Shown: positions 14,412 to 24,324 of the stretch, piece by piece
Numbering within the stretch: position 1 is the first letter of the stretch
How the letters are laid out: each line of letters starts with the position of its first letter
From: JAFLUQ01 sp964442035
GTDB taxonomy: Bacteria > Bacillota > Clostridia > UMGS1883
Reading direction: 5' to 3'
Assembly: GCA_964442035.1 (NCBI GenBank)
Contig: CAYTWZ010000004.1
Location: 1 to 42,206, forward strand
DNA length: 42,206 nt
The notes under the pieces: model-generated
Told to the model about the DNA's origin: nothing
Seen by the model: only the letters and a program-made list of their open reading frames with translations
Database searches by the model: none
Translations under genes and position numbers: made by a program

Positions 14412-15557
14412 TCAGCGCGTCAGATCCAAACCGGCATTCCAGCCCCAGCAAAAGCCCTGGTAAGATTCCACCCAGTCCGCCAGCGGCTGCACAATGACCC
14501 CACCGGCATAGTGGCAGACAAGACCGCCGCCTACGTAAAGTCCCACATGCCCGTATTCCCCTCCGGCATAGCCGTAGACAGCCGCACCGGGCGGGACATC
14601 CCTCCAGTTATCGTCGACACAATTCTTTTCGGAGGCGTGATAGGCGCAGCAAGAGCCATCCAGTGGAAGTCCTGCTGCTATATAAACTTGATCTACCCAC
14701 TGTTGACCGGTTATGTTGGTATCCGCACCGTCGAACTTGGCAGCGGCTAGGATCACCGCATACTGAGCTTCCGTCATGGAGGCTTCCGGATTCTGCTCCA
14801 AGGCGAATCGCCGGTAGAAATGCGCAGCTAGGTGTCTTCGGGACTCCAGGGTATCGCCGCTGATTTCCAGCGGCCTTTCAAATTCGGTCAGGAAAATATC
14901 TGATGCGTAGTTCACGGATTTGGTGTTCTGGAGGAGACGCAGGACCGGGTCGGAGGACAGCTCCTCCTCCAGGAGCCGCAGCTGGACGCTCAGGTCAGAT
15001 ACGGATTTCCCCGCGTCCTGGGCAAGAGCATACAGACGCGCCTTCCGGGTGTGGTAGGTCCATTGCGCCAGCCCGTAACCGGCGCTGTCATTTATAAAAT
15101 CCGAATATGTACCGTCATCCACGGCATAGGTGTAGCTCTCATCGCTGTATCCCAGAATCGATTCCCAACAGTTTTGCAGATTGCCTGTTTTCAAGTCTGA
15201 CTCAGCGGCAAGATTTCCCATGGCCCCCGCCGCGCCGTAGGGATTGCCGGTAAGCTCCATAAGGAAATACCAGATTCGCGCCTCATCCATAAAAGTAACC
15301 GGCTTCCCAACAGGGAAACCGGCTCTCTTTTCCTCTAAGTATGTTTTCAATGCATCGTCATGTCCTGGTGTGGCTACGGTTTCCGGCGGATCTGTTACCT
15401 CCGACGTGGCAGGATCCATTCCAGTAGTAGGTGGGACGGTTGCTGGTGGCATCTCCTCCTCTGGCAACTCCGCCGCAAAAACGGACACCGCCGGAAGGCA
15501 GGACAGCACCAGCACCACCGCAAGCAGCAGCGCTGCCATACGTTTGATGTTTCTCAT
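14412..15557 (-). CDS. Secreted two-domain cell-wall hydrolase
   Basis: This 381-residue protein has a signal peptide (MRNIKRMAALLLAVVLVLSC to VSVFAAE) and a Pro/Thr-rich linker. A phage-tail-lysozyme-like domain follows (NPYGAAGAMGNLAAESDLK with catalytic Glu, then DSAGYGLAQWTYHTRK). The C-terminal domain is NlpC/P60 or CHAP-like (GLPLDGSCCAYH, then PPGAAVYGYAGGEYGHVGLYVG). The two activities, glycan cleavage and peptide cleavage, let the mating channel cross the wall. Both domains are closely related to the C-terminal third of the 1330-residue protein encoded upstream. The signal-peptide DNA is nearly identical to that of the LPKTG adhesin gene at 35158. AGGAGG lies 6 bases before the ATG. 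Confidence 0.85.
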   Translation of the reverse strand: MRNIKRMAALLLAVVLVLSCLPAVSVFAAELPEEEMPPATVPPTTGMDPATSEVTDPPETVATPGHDDALKTYLEEKRAGFPVGKPVTFMDEARIWYFLMELTGNPYGAAGAMGNLAAESDLKTGNLQNCWESILGYSDESYTYAVDDGTYSDFINDSAGYGLAQWTYHTRKARLYALAQDAGKSVSDLSVQLRLLEEELSSDPVLRLLQNTKSVNYASDIFLTEFERPLEISGDTLESRRHLAAHFYRRFALEQNPEASMTEAQYAVILAAAKFDGADTNITGQQWVDQVYIAAGLPLDGSCCAYHASEKNCVDDNWRDVPPGAAVYGYAGGEYGHVGLYVGGGLVCHYAGGVIVQPLADWVESYQGFCWGWNAGLDLTR

Positions 15558-15570
15558 GGTTTACCTCCTG
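15490..15570 (-). repeat. 81-bp signal-peptide repeat, copy 1
   Basis: The ribosome site, start codon and first 22 or so codons of the hydrolase gene match 35091-35171 with one visible mismatch over 81 bases. The two genes are otherwise unrelated, so this is a shared expression and export cassette. Confidence 0.9.
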
Positions 15571-15584
15571 TAATCAATTTGGGT

Positions 15585-18500
15585 TTAATGTTCATCTGGT
15601 ATTGCGTCTGGGTATTGCGTCAAATCCGTACCTGCTTCCCAGCCCCAGCAGAATCCGTCATACTTTTGGACCCATGTGCGCAGGGTTTCCGCCAAAACGT
15701 CGCCACCGAGATTGTGATAGACCAGGCCATTGCCCACATAAATGCCTACATGACCGTACTTATTTCCGGCGTAGCCGTATACCGCCGCTCCAGGAGGAAT
15801 GATACTCCAGTCATCGCTGACGCCGTAGCGGACGCCGGAATGGTAAGCGCAGCAGGAGCCATCCAGTGGAAGCCCTGCCACCGCATAGACCTGTGCGGCC
15901 CAGCGTTGGCAATATCCGTCCCATGCCCGGATATTGTAATTTTCAGAATTGGTGGCGACACGGATCACATCCAGTTGTGCTTGGGTCAGAACGCCTTCCG
16001 CGTTAATCCCCAGCACAAAAGTGTTGTAATAATATTCTCCCAGACTTGCCCGTTTGGACCGCACCGTCTCGCTTTGATCCGCTGGGTTTTCAAAGTCTGT
16101 CAGCACCTTATCTGAGGCATCCCGCACAGTGGTGGCAGTGCGGAGGGTTTCCAGCACGTCGGTTCCGGTCAACTCTCTGGACAAGAATTGGAGCTGCATG
16201 GATAGATCCCCTATGGATCTTCCCTGGGTACTGGCAAAGGCCAGCAGCTTTTCCTTCCGGGTGTGGTAGGTCCACTGCGCCAGGCCGTAACCGGCGCTGT
16301 CGTTAGTAAAAGCCAAGTATGTGCCATCATCCACCGCCTGGGTATAAGCGGTATCGTCGTAGCCCAGGAGGGGTTCGTACTCGTCCTGGAGGTTATTTGA
16401 TCGGAGTCCGGATTCCGCGTAGAGATTTCCCATAAGCCCTGCCGCGCCGTAGGGATTGCTGGTGAGTGCCAGAAGGTAATCCCAAATCTTGCGTTCGTTT
16501 TCGGAGATTACAAGGCTGCCAAAAAGGGGAGCGGTGGAAAGGGAAACTCCTTCATACAGCTCTGCCCAGTCCGTGTCGTAGATCGCTTTGCACCAGGCGA
16601 TGCTTTCCTCAGTCCAACCCTCCCAGCCATCGTTGGGAATCGTATATGTATCCGCGGCAAATATCTCATCAAAGGAAAGGATCGTTACACGGATGGATAC
16701 ATCAATGTGGCCTGGGCAGTAAGATTCCAGTTCCATCTGCAAACTGGGTTCTCCCGTCACCGGATCGATAGAGACCTTTTGAACAACCCTGGTCTTGCAT
16801 CCGGAACATTCATATTCATGTTCGTATACAGAATAGGGACGGCTGGAGCGGTATAGGGCCTTCAAGTATTTTTCCACTTCGGGATTATTGTCTTTGTCCA
16901 GGTTTTGTCCAAGACGGACCGCCATCATGGACAGCATCTCCCGCAGATTATCCGGTCCGGAATAGCTTAATTCCACATTGTCGTAGTGCTCGTCTTCCTC
17001 GTAGCGCTCTACCAGTTGAGAGATCATATCATTGTACCGGAGCTTCTCCATGCGGATGATCTGACAGTAGGGAGACAGGTTGATTTTCCCGGTGTTGGAG
17101 GGAGCTGTGGACAGGATCAGGCAGGCAGATGACTCAGCGGTGGGCATGATCACGCCAATGACGCCGATCATCAGCACCAGACCGAGATAGACACCCAAAC
17201 CGATCAGGACACCTTTCCTCAGTACGCCAAAAGCCATGTGACCCAACGCGGATACCTGCTTTCCAGAAATCTGTACGTTGGTCCAGGCTTTTCCGACGCG
17301 GGTACCCGCAAGCCATTTCTTTGCGCCGGTGTAGGCGGTTTTGGCTGCGTTATATTTCCCCTTAACATACCGGACAGGCGCGGTCACTCTGGTCTTTACT
17401 TCTACAGGGATTGAGCTGCTGATGGTGGCACCCGCCTTTTTTATCGTCCACGCCGCCGCCCGTTTGGGAGCGGTGACCACATGATGCAGTTTCTTTTTCG
17501 CGCTCCAGATCTTCACCTGGACGTTATTCGCAAACTTCGGAGCCACTCGGCGGACCACCTTGCCGGTGACTCGGAAAGGCAGCGTGACAGCCTTTTTGGT
17601 GATATGCCAAGTGGTGGGATTCACGGCGAACTCGGTCATGTACGCCAGCCCCTCGGTATTGGAATCCTGGCCAAAATAGAGTGGTCTCAGGGCAAACGAG
17701 CGGACGAGGCGCATCCCATTCAGACGGTACATATACCGTTTGCTTGCGGTATTCTGAATAGACCTTAGCTTGGCGCTTTTGTATGCTAAGTCACTTTTTG
17801 CCCGGGACAGGCCCACCAGAGAAGAAATCTCCTTGCCGGTTGCGGCGCTCTTTTCTTTCAGCTTTTTGAGAAGCTGCCGCTCTGCGGAGGAAAGAGCGGC
17901 ACCTTTGCTTTCCAGTTGGAGGATTTGGAGCTTTTGGGCCTTGCCCTCCATGGTAAGGCGCTGAACCCGGTTGCGGATCTCTTTTTCTGATAGTCCGGAG
18001 AGAGCGCCATGCTTTTTGACCAGTGCTCGATTGTCCTTCCGAAGGATCCCCTGTGAACGCTCGCTGATGGCTTTCGCCCCTTTTGGCATTTTCTCGTTCA
18101 CCTTGAGGCGGTTCGCCAGCTCCCGGTCCATGTTGCGTTCATGCCGGAACTGTTGGATCCGACGGCTTTGGGCTGCCGCCCTTTCCGCCGCCGGGAGCGT
18201 TTTATTCAGCGCTGAGAGCTGCTCCTGGATCTGGCCACGCCGCCGGGCAGCGAGCTTATCCGTTCCGGACAGTGAGGCAAGCTGTTTTTCCAAACCGGAC
18301 TTCTGGGCCTTTAACCGCTCATAGCTCCGGATGGTGTCTTTGCAGTTTCGGGCCATTTCGTCGGGGGTGATTCGCCGGGCGGATCTTTCCAACGGCTTTG
18401 TGGGGTTATGGGCAGCGGCCCAGGCAAGCCCGGCGGCGGCAGGGACATAATAGCTTGCGCTCAGGAGACCGGAGACGGTATCGTTGTCCCGAGACACCTC

Positions 18501-19577
18501 CTGGGCGGTCTTTTGAGCAGCGGCGATAAAGGCAACATAGGACACCGCCCCGAGATTTGTGGTGATCTTGCACAGATGGTAACGCTGCCGGGGAGATGGC
18601 TCCTTATGAATGTCAGTACGGGAGCTGTCCTGGGATATCCTGCCGGAACCCGGCTCCCGGGATGTTTTCTCACGGCGCTGCTCCTGCCCGGTATGGGTTG
18701 CATTGTCCTGCCTCTGTACTTCCTCTTTCTGGACGGCAGCCGCGACAGAAGAACTGACAGCGACGGCGGCCAGTGCGGAACGCTCTGATTCTTGGGAGGC
18801 ATCCTCCTGCTCAGTCCGAGTGTGCCCGATCCCCTCCCGGGACATATCAATGTGACTGTTTTCCAGGTGCTGGAATCCGGCGGACTGTGCCATCCGCTGC
18901 CGGTAGGCGGCCAGCTTTTCATTTTCCTGCCGGATATTTTCGGCGGCGGCCGCCGCCCGGCGCTGCCGTTCCTCTTCCAGCCGATATTGGGCGTTTCGCA
19001 GATCTGCCTCTGTGACCGGCTGATCCTGCCGCACCGGTATACCCATCCGGGCTGCCTCTGCCCGCTGAGCTTCCTGCCGGGTTTGCTCCGCCGTGGACAG
19101 TGGCTTTTTTACCCTCCGTTTTTTCTTCTTTTGACTGTCCTCAGAAACTTCCGGCTCCTCCTCGGGTTCCGCTTCCACATCAATGACCTCCTCAGCGTCC
19201 TGTTCCTCGGCGTCATTCCCACCGGCATTTTCCGGAGTGTCTTCCGGTATTATCTCTGGAGCCGGTTCTGCGGACCGGGCGGCATATTGGTTAAAGAATC
19301 CGGTACGGGTCTGGAAGAACTCTTGAAAGCAGTCGCTTAATTTCCCCCGGGCCTCCCGGATCTCCGGATCATCCGGAAATCCCGCGTCACGGAAATCATG
19401 GCTGAACTGATCAAAAAGTTTTTGGATCCGGTCAAAACTGCCAAAATACTCTGAATATGCACCATCATCCAGGATCCCTGTCAGATTCCGGACCCGCAGG
19501 ATGAGCATATAGGTCTGCTGGACGATCTCCTGAGCCTGCTCCACCAACGTTTGGCCCGTATCTTTACCATCGGCCAA
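15585..19577 (-). CDS. Giant membrane-anchored conjugation protein with wall hydrolase domains
   Basis: The best start is TTG 19577, with GGAGG 8 bases upstream; GTG 19586 overlaps that site. The 1330-residue product has an N-terminal helical domain (1-100), an acidic linker, long charged coiled coils with Arg/Glu/Ala-rich helices (about 160-620) and a basic helical region. One clear membrane helix follows (about 787-815, VLIGLGVYLGLVLMIGVIGV). Outside the cell are an unrecognised domain with two Cys pairs (C..C near 960), a phage-lysozyme-like domain (NPYGAAGLMGNLYAESGL, SAGYGLAQWTYHTRK, about 1070-1200) and an NlpC/P60-like domain (GLPLDGSCCAYHSG, YGHVGIYVGNGL, to the end). It probably links the cytoplasmic channel ATPases to wall opening, a VirB1-like activity fused to a scaffold. 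It lies directly downstream of the VirB4 gene. Confidence 0.8.
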   Translation of the reverse strand: MADGKDTGQTLVEQAQEIVQQTYMLILRVRNLTGILDDGAYSEYFGSFDRIQKLFDQFSHDFRDAGFPDDPEIREARGKLSDCFQEFFQTRTGFFNQYAARSAEPAPEIIPEDTPENAGGNDAEEQDAEEVIDVEAEPEEEPEVSEDSQKKKKRRVKKPLSTAEQTRQEAQRAEAARMGIPVRQDQPVTEADLRNAQYRLEEERQRRAAAAAENIRQENEKLAAYRQRMAQSAGFQHLENSHIDMSREGIGHTRTEQEDASQESERSALAAVAVSSSVAAAVQKEEVQRQDNATHTGQEQRREKTSREPGSGRISQDSSRTDIHKEPSPRQRYHLCKITTNLGAVSYVAFIAAAQKTAQEVSRDNDTVSGLLSASYYVPAAAGLAWAAAHNPTKPLERSARRITPDEMARNCKDTIRSYERLKAQKSGLEKQLASLSGTDKLAARRRGQIQEQLSALNKTLPAAERAAAQSRRIQQFRHERNMDRELANRLKVNEKMPKGAKAISERSQGILRKDNRALVKKHGALSGLSEKEIRNRVQRLTMEGKAQKLQILQLESKGAALSSAERQLLKKLKEKSAATGKEISSLVGLSRAKSDLAYKSAKLRSIQNTASKRYMYRLNGMRLVRSFALRPLYFGQDSNTEGLAYMTEFAVNPTTWHITKKAVTLPFRVTGKVVRRVAPKFANNVQVKIWSAKKKLHHVVTAPKRAAAWTIKKAGATISSSIPVEVKTRVTAPVRYVKGKYNAAKTAYTGAKKWLAGTRVGKAWTNVQISGKQVSALGHMAFGVLRKGVLIGLGVYLGLVLMIGVIGVIMPTAESSACLILSTAPSNTGKINLSPYCQIIRMEKLRYNDMISQLVERYEEDEHYDNVELSYSGPDNLREMLSMMAVRLGQNLDKDNNPEVEKYLKALYRSSRPYSVYEHEYECSGCKTRVVQKVSIDPVTGEPSLQMELESYCPGHIDVSIRVTILSFDEIFAADTYTIPNDGWEGWTEESIAWCKAIYDTDWAELYEGVSLSTAPLFGSLVISENERKIWDYLLALTSNPYGAAGLMGNLYAESGLRSNNLQDEYEPLLGYDDTAYTQAVDDGTYLAFTNDSAGYGLAQWTYHTRKEKLLAFASTQGRSIGDLSMQLQFLSRELTGTDVLETLRTATTVRDASDKVLTDFENPADQSETVRSKRASLGEYYYNTFVLGINAEGVLTQAQLDVIRVATNSENYNIRAWDGYCQRWAAQVYAVAGLPLDGSCCAYHSGVRYGVSDDWSIIPPGAAVYGYAGNKYGHVGIYVGNGLVYHNLGGDVLAETLRTWVQKYDGFCWGWEAGTDLTQYPDAIPDEH

Positions 19578-19600
19578 TCCATTCACCTCCCCAATGGAAG

Positions 19601-19629
19601 CGCCCCGCCGTGCCGGACACGGTGGGGCG
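19601..19629. repeat. GC-rich intergenic hairpin in the transfer operon
   Basis: CGCCCCGCCGTG (19601-19612) pairs with CACGGTGGGGCG (19618-19629), one wobble and a 5-base loop. No T-run on the minus strand, so it probably does not terminate; it may be an RNA-processing or stability element between virB4 and the giant hydrolase gene. Confidence 0.6.
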
Positions 19630-19643
19630 TAGATGAGATCTTA

Positions 19644-22205
19644 TCATTGTGCTGCTACCTGCTCCTCAATGGCCTTGACCTCGGAGGGCTTGGTGGTCAT
19701 TGCCGCGTACTGTTTCGTTTCCTTGGGCACCTGGTTGACAAACGGGATCAAATGGACGCCATCGTACAGCAGTCCCTGGCCGGGACCGGCGTTGGAGATG
19801 TAATCCATCTGAGTAGGGGAGATGTTCAGCAGATCTCCCAACTGTGCCCGGTCCAGGGGGGCCTGGCTGAGCATGAGGACAAATTCGCAGTTGGAGATAA
19901 TGGTCCGGGCAATATCGTTTTCCAGAACATCGGATACGTTCTGGGTAATGCCGGTGGCAATACCACCGTATTTCCGGTCCCGTTTGTAAAACTGGCGCAG
20001 GAACTCGGCAGAGGCCGTATTCTGAAACAGAAGATAGATCTCGTCTATGTAGACCCACGTGTAGTGCCCGTCCTCAAAGGTGGCGACCATCCGGTTCCAA
20101 ATATTGTCCAGGATCACCTGGAGGCCCAGGCTCTTCATGGAGCTGCCGATTTTGGAGATGTCGTACACCACAAACCTTTTTTGATATTCTACGTTGGATT
20201 TGTGGGCGAAAATATCCAGAGAGCCGGTGGCGTAGATCTCCAGCCCGTCGGCAAGTTGGAGCGCCTCGAACCCATCCTGTTCCCGAAGAAGGGCGTAGAA
20301 GTCCTGCATTGTGGGCAGCTTGTCTGAGTCGTATTCGCCGGTATCCGAGTCGTAGGAACTGAGATACGGCTCGTAAATCAACTTGACGCACCGGTCAATG
20401 ATGGACTTTTGCCCGGCGGTGAGACCGTAGCGGTCTCCTACAATGGTCTCACACATGGAGCTAATGAAATCCGACTTGATGGTAATGGGGTCTTCGTCCA
20501 GTTTCATCTCAATGTCAAATGGGTTCAGGTATATTCCGGAGCCGGGAGCGATCCGGATCACCTCGCCGCCTAGCAGCTCCGCCATACGGTAGTATTCGCC
20601 CTCCGGATCGATGACAATTACCGTATCCTGGCTGGACAGCAGTACATTCAGTATCTCGCCCTTCGCCGCCATGCTTTTGCCGCCGCCGGGCTGCCCCAGG
20701 ATCATGCCGTTCCCGTTTTTGCTGTTGCGGCGGTTATGGAGGATCAGGTTATGGGATACGGCGTTGGTGCCGTAGTACATGCCCCCGTTTCGATCGTGCA
20801 GCTCCTGGTTGACAAACGGCATAAATACGGCAGCGGATTCCGTGATCAGGGAACGCTTGATCTCCAATTTACTTTGGCACAGCGGCAGGCAGGCGTTCAG
20901 TCCGTTTTCCTGCTGATAGGTCAGAGACTTGATCTCCACCAGGTGGCGTCTGCCGATGGCCTGGATGGCTTTGGTATCGGAATCCAGTTGTTCCAGAGTA
21001 TCCGCGAAATGGACAATGACCAGGGTCAGGTAGAAAAGCTTCTGATTCTTCCCGGTGAGATCGTCCCGGAGGGCCTCCGCCTCCTCGGAAGCGCTCCGCA
21101 GCTCCGGACTGACCAGCTCCTGACTGTAGCCGGACCGGCTGGCGTTCTTTTGCTTCTCGATCATCTCCGCATTGATATTGCGGATGTTGTCCCGTGCCAT
21201 TTTCAGGGCGTCCTGTCCATCGATGGGCTGATAGGTCAGGGATGTGACCATTTTGCAGGGGGCGTCGGTCAGCTCTTTGAGAAAATTATCCTTTAGGGAC
21301 ATTGGCAGTGAGCGCATAAACAGTGCCCGGAAAAATTGAGTGCCGACTTTCCCATAACCGCTCTGGAATTGGAACGACTCCGGAGCAACCATGTCTTTTG
21401 TGGTGAGGCCCATTTTACGGAGGATGTCAAAACGGAAATTCTCCCGGTCAAACACCAGGTTTCCATGATGATCCCGGATCATGTTGTTACCGAAGAGGCC
21501 CACGGAACCCGGATTGTAAATATCGTGCAGCAGCTCCAATCGCTTGGCGCTGGACATGGGCTGGGCGGAGGCTCCGCCAATCTTTTTGATATTGGACACC
21601 ACATCGATGTCCTGTCGGGCAAAAGCGGTGAGGGCGTCCTCGTAGGAAGGGGCGGGTATGGATACGGTGACATATTTCTGCCGGACCAGCTCATTCCGAC
21701 CCTCCCGGATCTTGCTCCGGAGGATCTCATTTTGTTCCTGGCGGAGGTCGTTCAAGCCATCCCCTGCCATTTCCAGCATAGTTTCCGCTTCAAATTCTGC
21801 TAGGTTAATAGACTGCTGTACGATATTGATCTGGAACCGGGACCGGCTGTCAAAGGAGTTGAGGAATTCCGCGTATTTCAGGAACATCTCCGTCTGTTCC
21901 TCGTCTTTGGCCGCCTGGTAGTTCACATCGTCCAGCAGATAGGTCTTGGTGAAAACGCCGTCATCTGTCTCAATAATACCGCTGTCCGGAAAGACCCGGC
22001 AGTAGGGGACAGTCTCCTGAACGGTTTTGGGGACAATGAGCGCTTTGGCCTTTTTCTTCAGCGCCTTTTCAGAGCGCTTCCGAGCACGCTTTTCCTTTCC
22101 CTTTTTGGGAGCCTGGGCGGACGCTTCAGATCCCCGTTGCTGGGAGAGGGTGTCCACCACCTCGGTCAGGTGAGCATCCTCCGGAAGCAATTTGCTTTTT
22201 TTCAT
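19644..22205 (-). CDS. VirB4-type conjugation ATPase
   Basis: At 853 residues it is the energy-providing ATPase of the mating channel. It has a basic, lysine-rich N-terminus (30-55), a CagE/TrbE/VirB4 N-terminal domain, Walker A GQPGGGKS (504-511) followed by VIVIDPEGEYYR, and Walker B YTWVYIDEIYLLF (about 715-727) with the following FLRQFYKRDRKYGGIATGIT motif of the family. AGGAGG lies 7 bases before the ATG. It sits between the PrgI gene and the large hydrolase gene in the usual order of Firmicutes ICEs. All key residues are present. Confidence 0.93.
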   Translation of the reverse strand: MKKSKLLPEDAHLTEVVDTLSQQRGSEASAQAPKKGKEKRARKRSEKALKKKAKALIVPKTVQETVPYCRVFPDSGIIETDDGVFTKTYLLDDVNYQAAKDEEQTEMFLKYAEFLNSFDSRSRFQINIVQQSINLAEFEAETMLEMAGDGLNDLRQEQNEILRSKIREGRNELVRQKYVTVSIPAPSYEDALTAFARQDIDVVSNIKKIGGASAQPMSSAKRLELLHDIYNPGSVGLFGNNMIRDHHGNLVFDRENFRFDILRKMGLTTKDMVAPESFQFQSGYGKVGTQFFRALFMRSLPMSLKDNFLKELTDAPCKMVTSLTYQPIDGQDALKMARDNIRNINAEMIEKQKNASRSGYSQELVSPELRSASEEAEALRDDLTGKNQKLFYLTLVIVHFADTLEQLDSDTKAIQAIGRRHLVEIKSLTYQQENGLNACLPLCQSKLEIKRSLITESAAVFMPFVNQELHDRNGGMYYGTNAVSHNLILHNRRNSKNGNGMILGQPGGGKSMAAKGEILNVLLSSQDTVIVIDPEGEYYRMAELLGGEVIRIAPGSGIYLNPFDIEMKLDEDPITIKSDFISSMCETIVGDRYGLTAGQKSIIDRCVKLIYEPYLSSYDSDTGEYDSDKLPTMQDFYALLREQDGFEALQLADGLEIYATGSLDIFAHKSNVEYQKRFVVYDISKIGSSMKSLGLQVILDNIWNRMVATFEDGHYTWVYIDEIYLLFQNTASAEFLRQFYKRDRKYGGIATGITQNVSDVLENDIARTIISNCEFVLMLSQAPLDRAQLGDLLNISPTQMDYISNAGPGQGLLYDGVHLIPFVNQVPKETKQYAAMTTKPSEVKAIEEQVAAQ

Positions 22206-22216
22206 GGCTTTTCCTC

Positions 22217-22585
22217 CTAACGTACTGCAGCCCGGGACGGCTTATATTTGCGCTTCCGTGCTTTTTTCACCGGTTGGGCGCTTTGATTTGCGGTTTTATA
22301 TCTACGGATGGTTGGGGCCAGGAACGTACTGATAAACGCGGCCCTTAGAAATTTTTCCATAGGGATCCCCAGGGGCTTGACCCACCCGAACAGAACGGCC
22401 GCCGCAGCAGGGATAAACGCCAGGAACAGTGCGGAGCTTTGGGGCAAATAGGGGGCAACCAGGGAGTAGACAAGCAGTGCGGCCACCCCGCCGATGGAGA
22501 CACAGGCAACCTGCCGTTTATTAAAGGGACCAATGATTTTAGGCTGGAAACTGCCAATATCTTTGTTAATGCGTATTTCGATCAT
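22217..22585 (-). CDS. PrgI family (VirB3-like) membrane protein
   Basis: The start is ATG 22585 (IEIRINKDIGSFQPKIIGPF), with GGAGG 7 bases before it. The 122-residue protein has the PrgI pattern: a short N-terminal strand region, two adjacent membrane helices (about 30-75) and a basic C-terminal tail (KKARKRKYKPSRAAVR). In these systems it pairs with the VirB4 ATPase at the inner membrane. It begins 16 bases after the stop of the coupling-protein gene. Confidence 0.88.
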   Translation of the reverse strand: MIEIRINKDIGSFQPKIIGPFNKRQVACVSIGGVAALLVYSLVAPYLPQSSALFLAFIPAAAAVLFGWVKPLGIPMEKFLRAAFISTFLAPTIRRYKTANQSAQPVKKARKRKYKPSRAAVR

Positions 22586-22601
22586 TTCATTTCCTCCGAA
22601 A

Positions 22602-24323
22602 TCAGACGGTGTGTTTCTCTTTCTGCACATCGTATCGTTTACTCCCATCGGCGTCGCCGCACTGAGAGTAATTTGGATGTTTCGTTAAATCGAATTTGGT
22701 TGCAAAAAAAGGATCCATACCGCGCAGTATATAGATGCAGTTTTTGTTATCCATGGTCTGAAGCTCCGCTTCCGTCATCAGCTCCCGGCCCATCTTATTG
22801 CTGCTGGTGCTGTAGCTGCCCTGCCGGCCTTTACTTCTGGAGCTGCTTACTGCCTGAATCGTTTCTTTTCCCAGCTTGTGGGAGACGTACTCCAAAGTGG
22901 ATTTGTCAGATCCGCCCAGGAAAAGAAACGAATCGCAGTTGCCCGCCAAGACCTCCCACTCATCCTTATAGAGGGCCTTTATCTGGCTCAGGGACTGTAG
23001 AATAATGGTGCAGGAGATATCGTATTTTCGCATCGTCGCCAGCATTTGAGAGAAGTGCGGGATCGTGCCGATATTGGCGAATTCATCCAGGAGAAAGCGA
23101 ACAGGAACGGGAAGACGATTTCCTGAGCACTCTGTCTCCGCATGATGGTACAGCGTCTCAAAGAGCTGGGAGTACATCATGGAAACCAGGAAGTTAAAAG
23201 ACGGATCTGCCACAGGGGTGACACAGAACAGCGCTGTCTTTTGATTCCCAATGCTGCCCAGATCCAGGCTGTCCGTATCGGTAAGCGCCTGGATTGCATC
23301 CAGATTAAACGCTTGCAGTCTGGTTTGGCAGGTAATGAGTATGGACTGCGCGGTTTTCCCGCCCCCGGCGGATTTGTATACGGCGTAGCTTTTTATGGCG
23401 ATATGCTGGGGATCCCGCTGGGCCAGGTTGTCAAACAACCCGTCCAGCACAGAGGGCTGTCCCTCCTCTGCCGCACCCAGGCGCAGTAGCCGCATGACCG
23501 TGGAGAAATTCCGCTCCTCTGGTGGCAGAACGGCAATCGCATAGAAGCAGAGTGCCTCCAGGAGAGCGGTTTCCGCTTTCTCCCAGAACGGGTCATTGGT
23601 GCGGCTGTCTTTCGGGGTGGTGTTTTTTATGAGGGCGGTGATCATCGTCAGGACGCCCGCCTGGGAGCGGATGTAGCGAAATGGGTTATACTGGTCGGAA
23701 TGCTCCATGTCCGAAAGATTGAAAACCTTGATCTCATATCCTTGCTCCCGGAGGTACTCTCCCGTAGATTCCAGTAGTTCCCCGGAAGGGTCCGTAATGA
23801 CAAAGGAACTGTTTGCCTGTAGGATATTTGGCTTTATGAGGCCCCGGCTTTTGCCGGTTCCCGCACCGCCGACACAGAGGATATTGCAGTTGCGGTCGGT
23901 CTTCCGGGTGTCCATGCTCAAGTAAACTTCTTTGGTCAGGATCATGTTGGGGCTGCCGGAACCTAATAGTGGGAGGTCGGCATACCGCTTTCGGAATCCC
24001 TTTATGTCTTCGTTCCACTTGGCCGAGCCGTATTCCGTTTGGGGACGGAGGGATCGGCGGCGCATATATTCTGTTTGCAGCATGAGCGGAGCAAACAGTC
24101 CCGCCAGAAGTCCCATCCCGAGATACTTCCACCGGAGGGGGAATATCTGGAACGGATGGGACAAAAGGTGATTTACTGCCTCAAACAAAAGATACAAATC
24201 GCCGCTGCCGTCACCCACTAGGTAACCATAGTGGCAGAAATACAGCGCAATGATGGCATACAGTGCAACGGAAAGAATGACGTACCGCCGCTTCATTTGA
24301 CGGTTGTTAAACGGTTTGCTCAT
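22602..24323 (-). CDS. VirD4/TraG-type coupling protein
   Basis: This 573-residue T4CP delivers the relaxase-DNA complex to the channel. It has two N-terminal membrane helices (about 13-35 and 66-85), then TEYGSAKWNE, Walker A GGAGTGKS (152-159), FVITDPSGELLEST, and Walker B VRFLLDEFANIGTIP with the following ISCTIILQSLSQIK typical of VirD4/TraG. The start codon lies one base after the stop of the TrbL-like gene (TAAAATG), with GGAG 9 bases upstream. Length and motifs are normal for ICE coupling proteins. Confidence 0.94.
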   Translation of the reverse strand: MSKPFNNRQMKRRYVILSVALYAIIALYFCHYGYLVGDGSGDLYLLFEAVNHLLSHPFQIFPLRWKYLGMGLLAGLFAPLMLQTEYMRRRSLRPQTEYGSAKWNEDIKGFRKRYADLPLLGSGSPNMILTKEVYLSMDTRKTDRNCNILCVGGAGTGKSRGLIKPNILQANSSFVITDPSGELLESTGEYLREQGYEIKVFNLSDMEHSDQYNPFRYIRSQAGVLTMITALIKNTTPKDSRTNDPFWEKAETALLEALCFYAIAVLPPEERNFSTVMRLLRLGAAEEGQPSVLDGLFDNLAQRDPQHIAIKSYAVYKSAGGGKTAQSILITCQTRLQAFNLDAIQALTDTDSLDLGSIGNQKTALFCVTPVADPSFNFLVSMMYSQLFETLYHHAETECSGNRLPVPVRFLLDEFANIGTIPHFSQMLATMRKYDISCTIILQSLSQIKALYKDEWEVLAGNCDSFLFLGGSDKSTLEYVSHKLGKETIQAVSSSRSKGRQGSYSTSSNKMGRELMTEAELQTMDNKNCIYILRGMDPFFATKFDLTKHPNYSQCGDADGSKRYDVQKEKHTV

Positions 24324-24324
24324 T

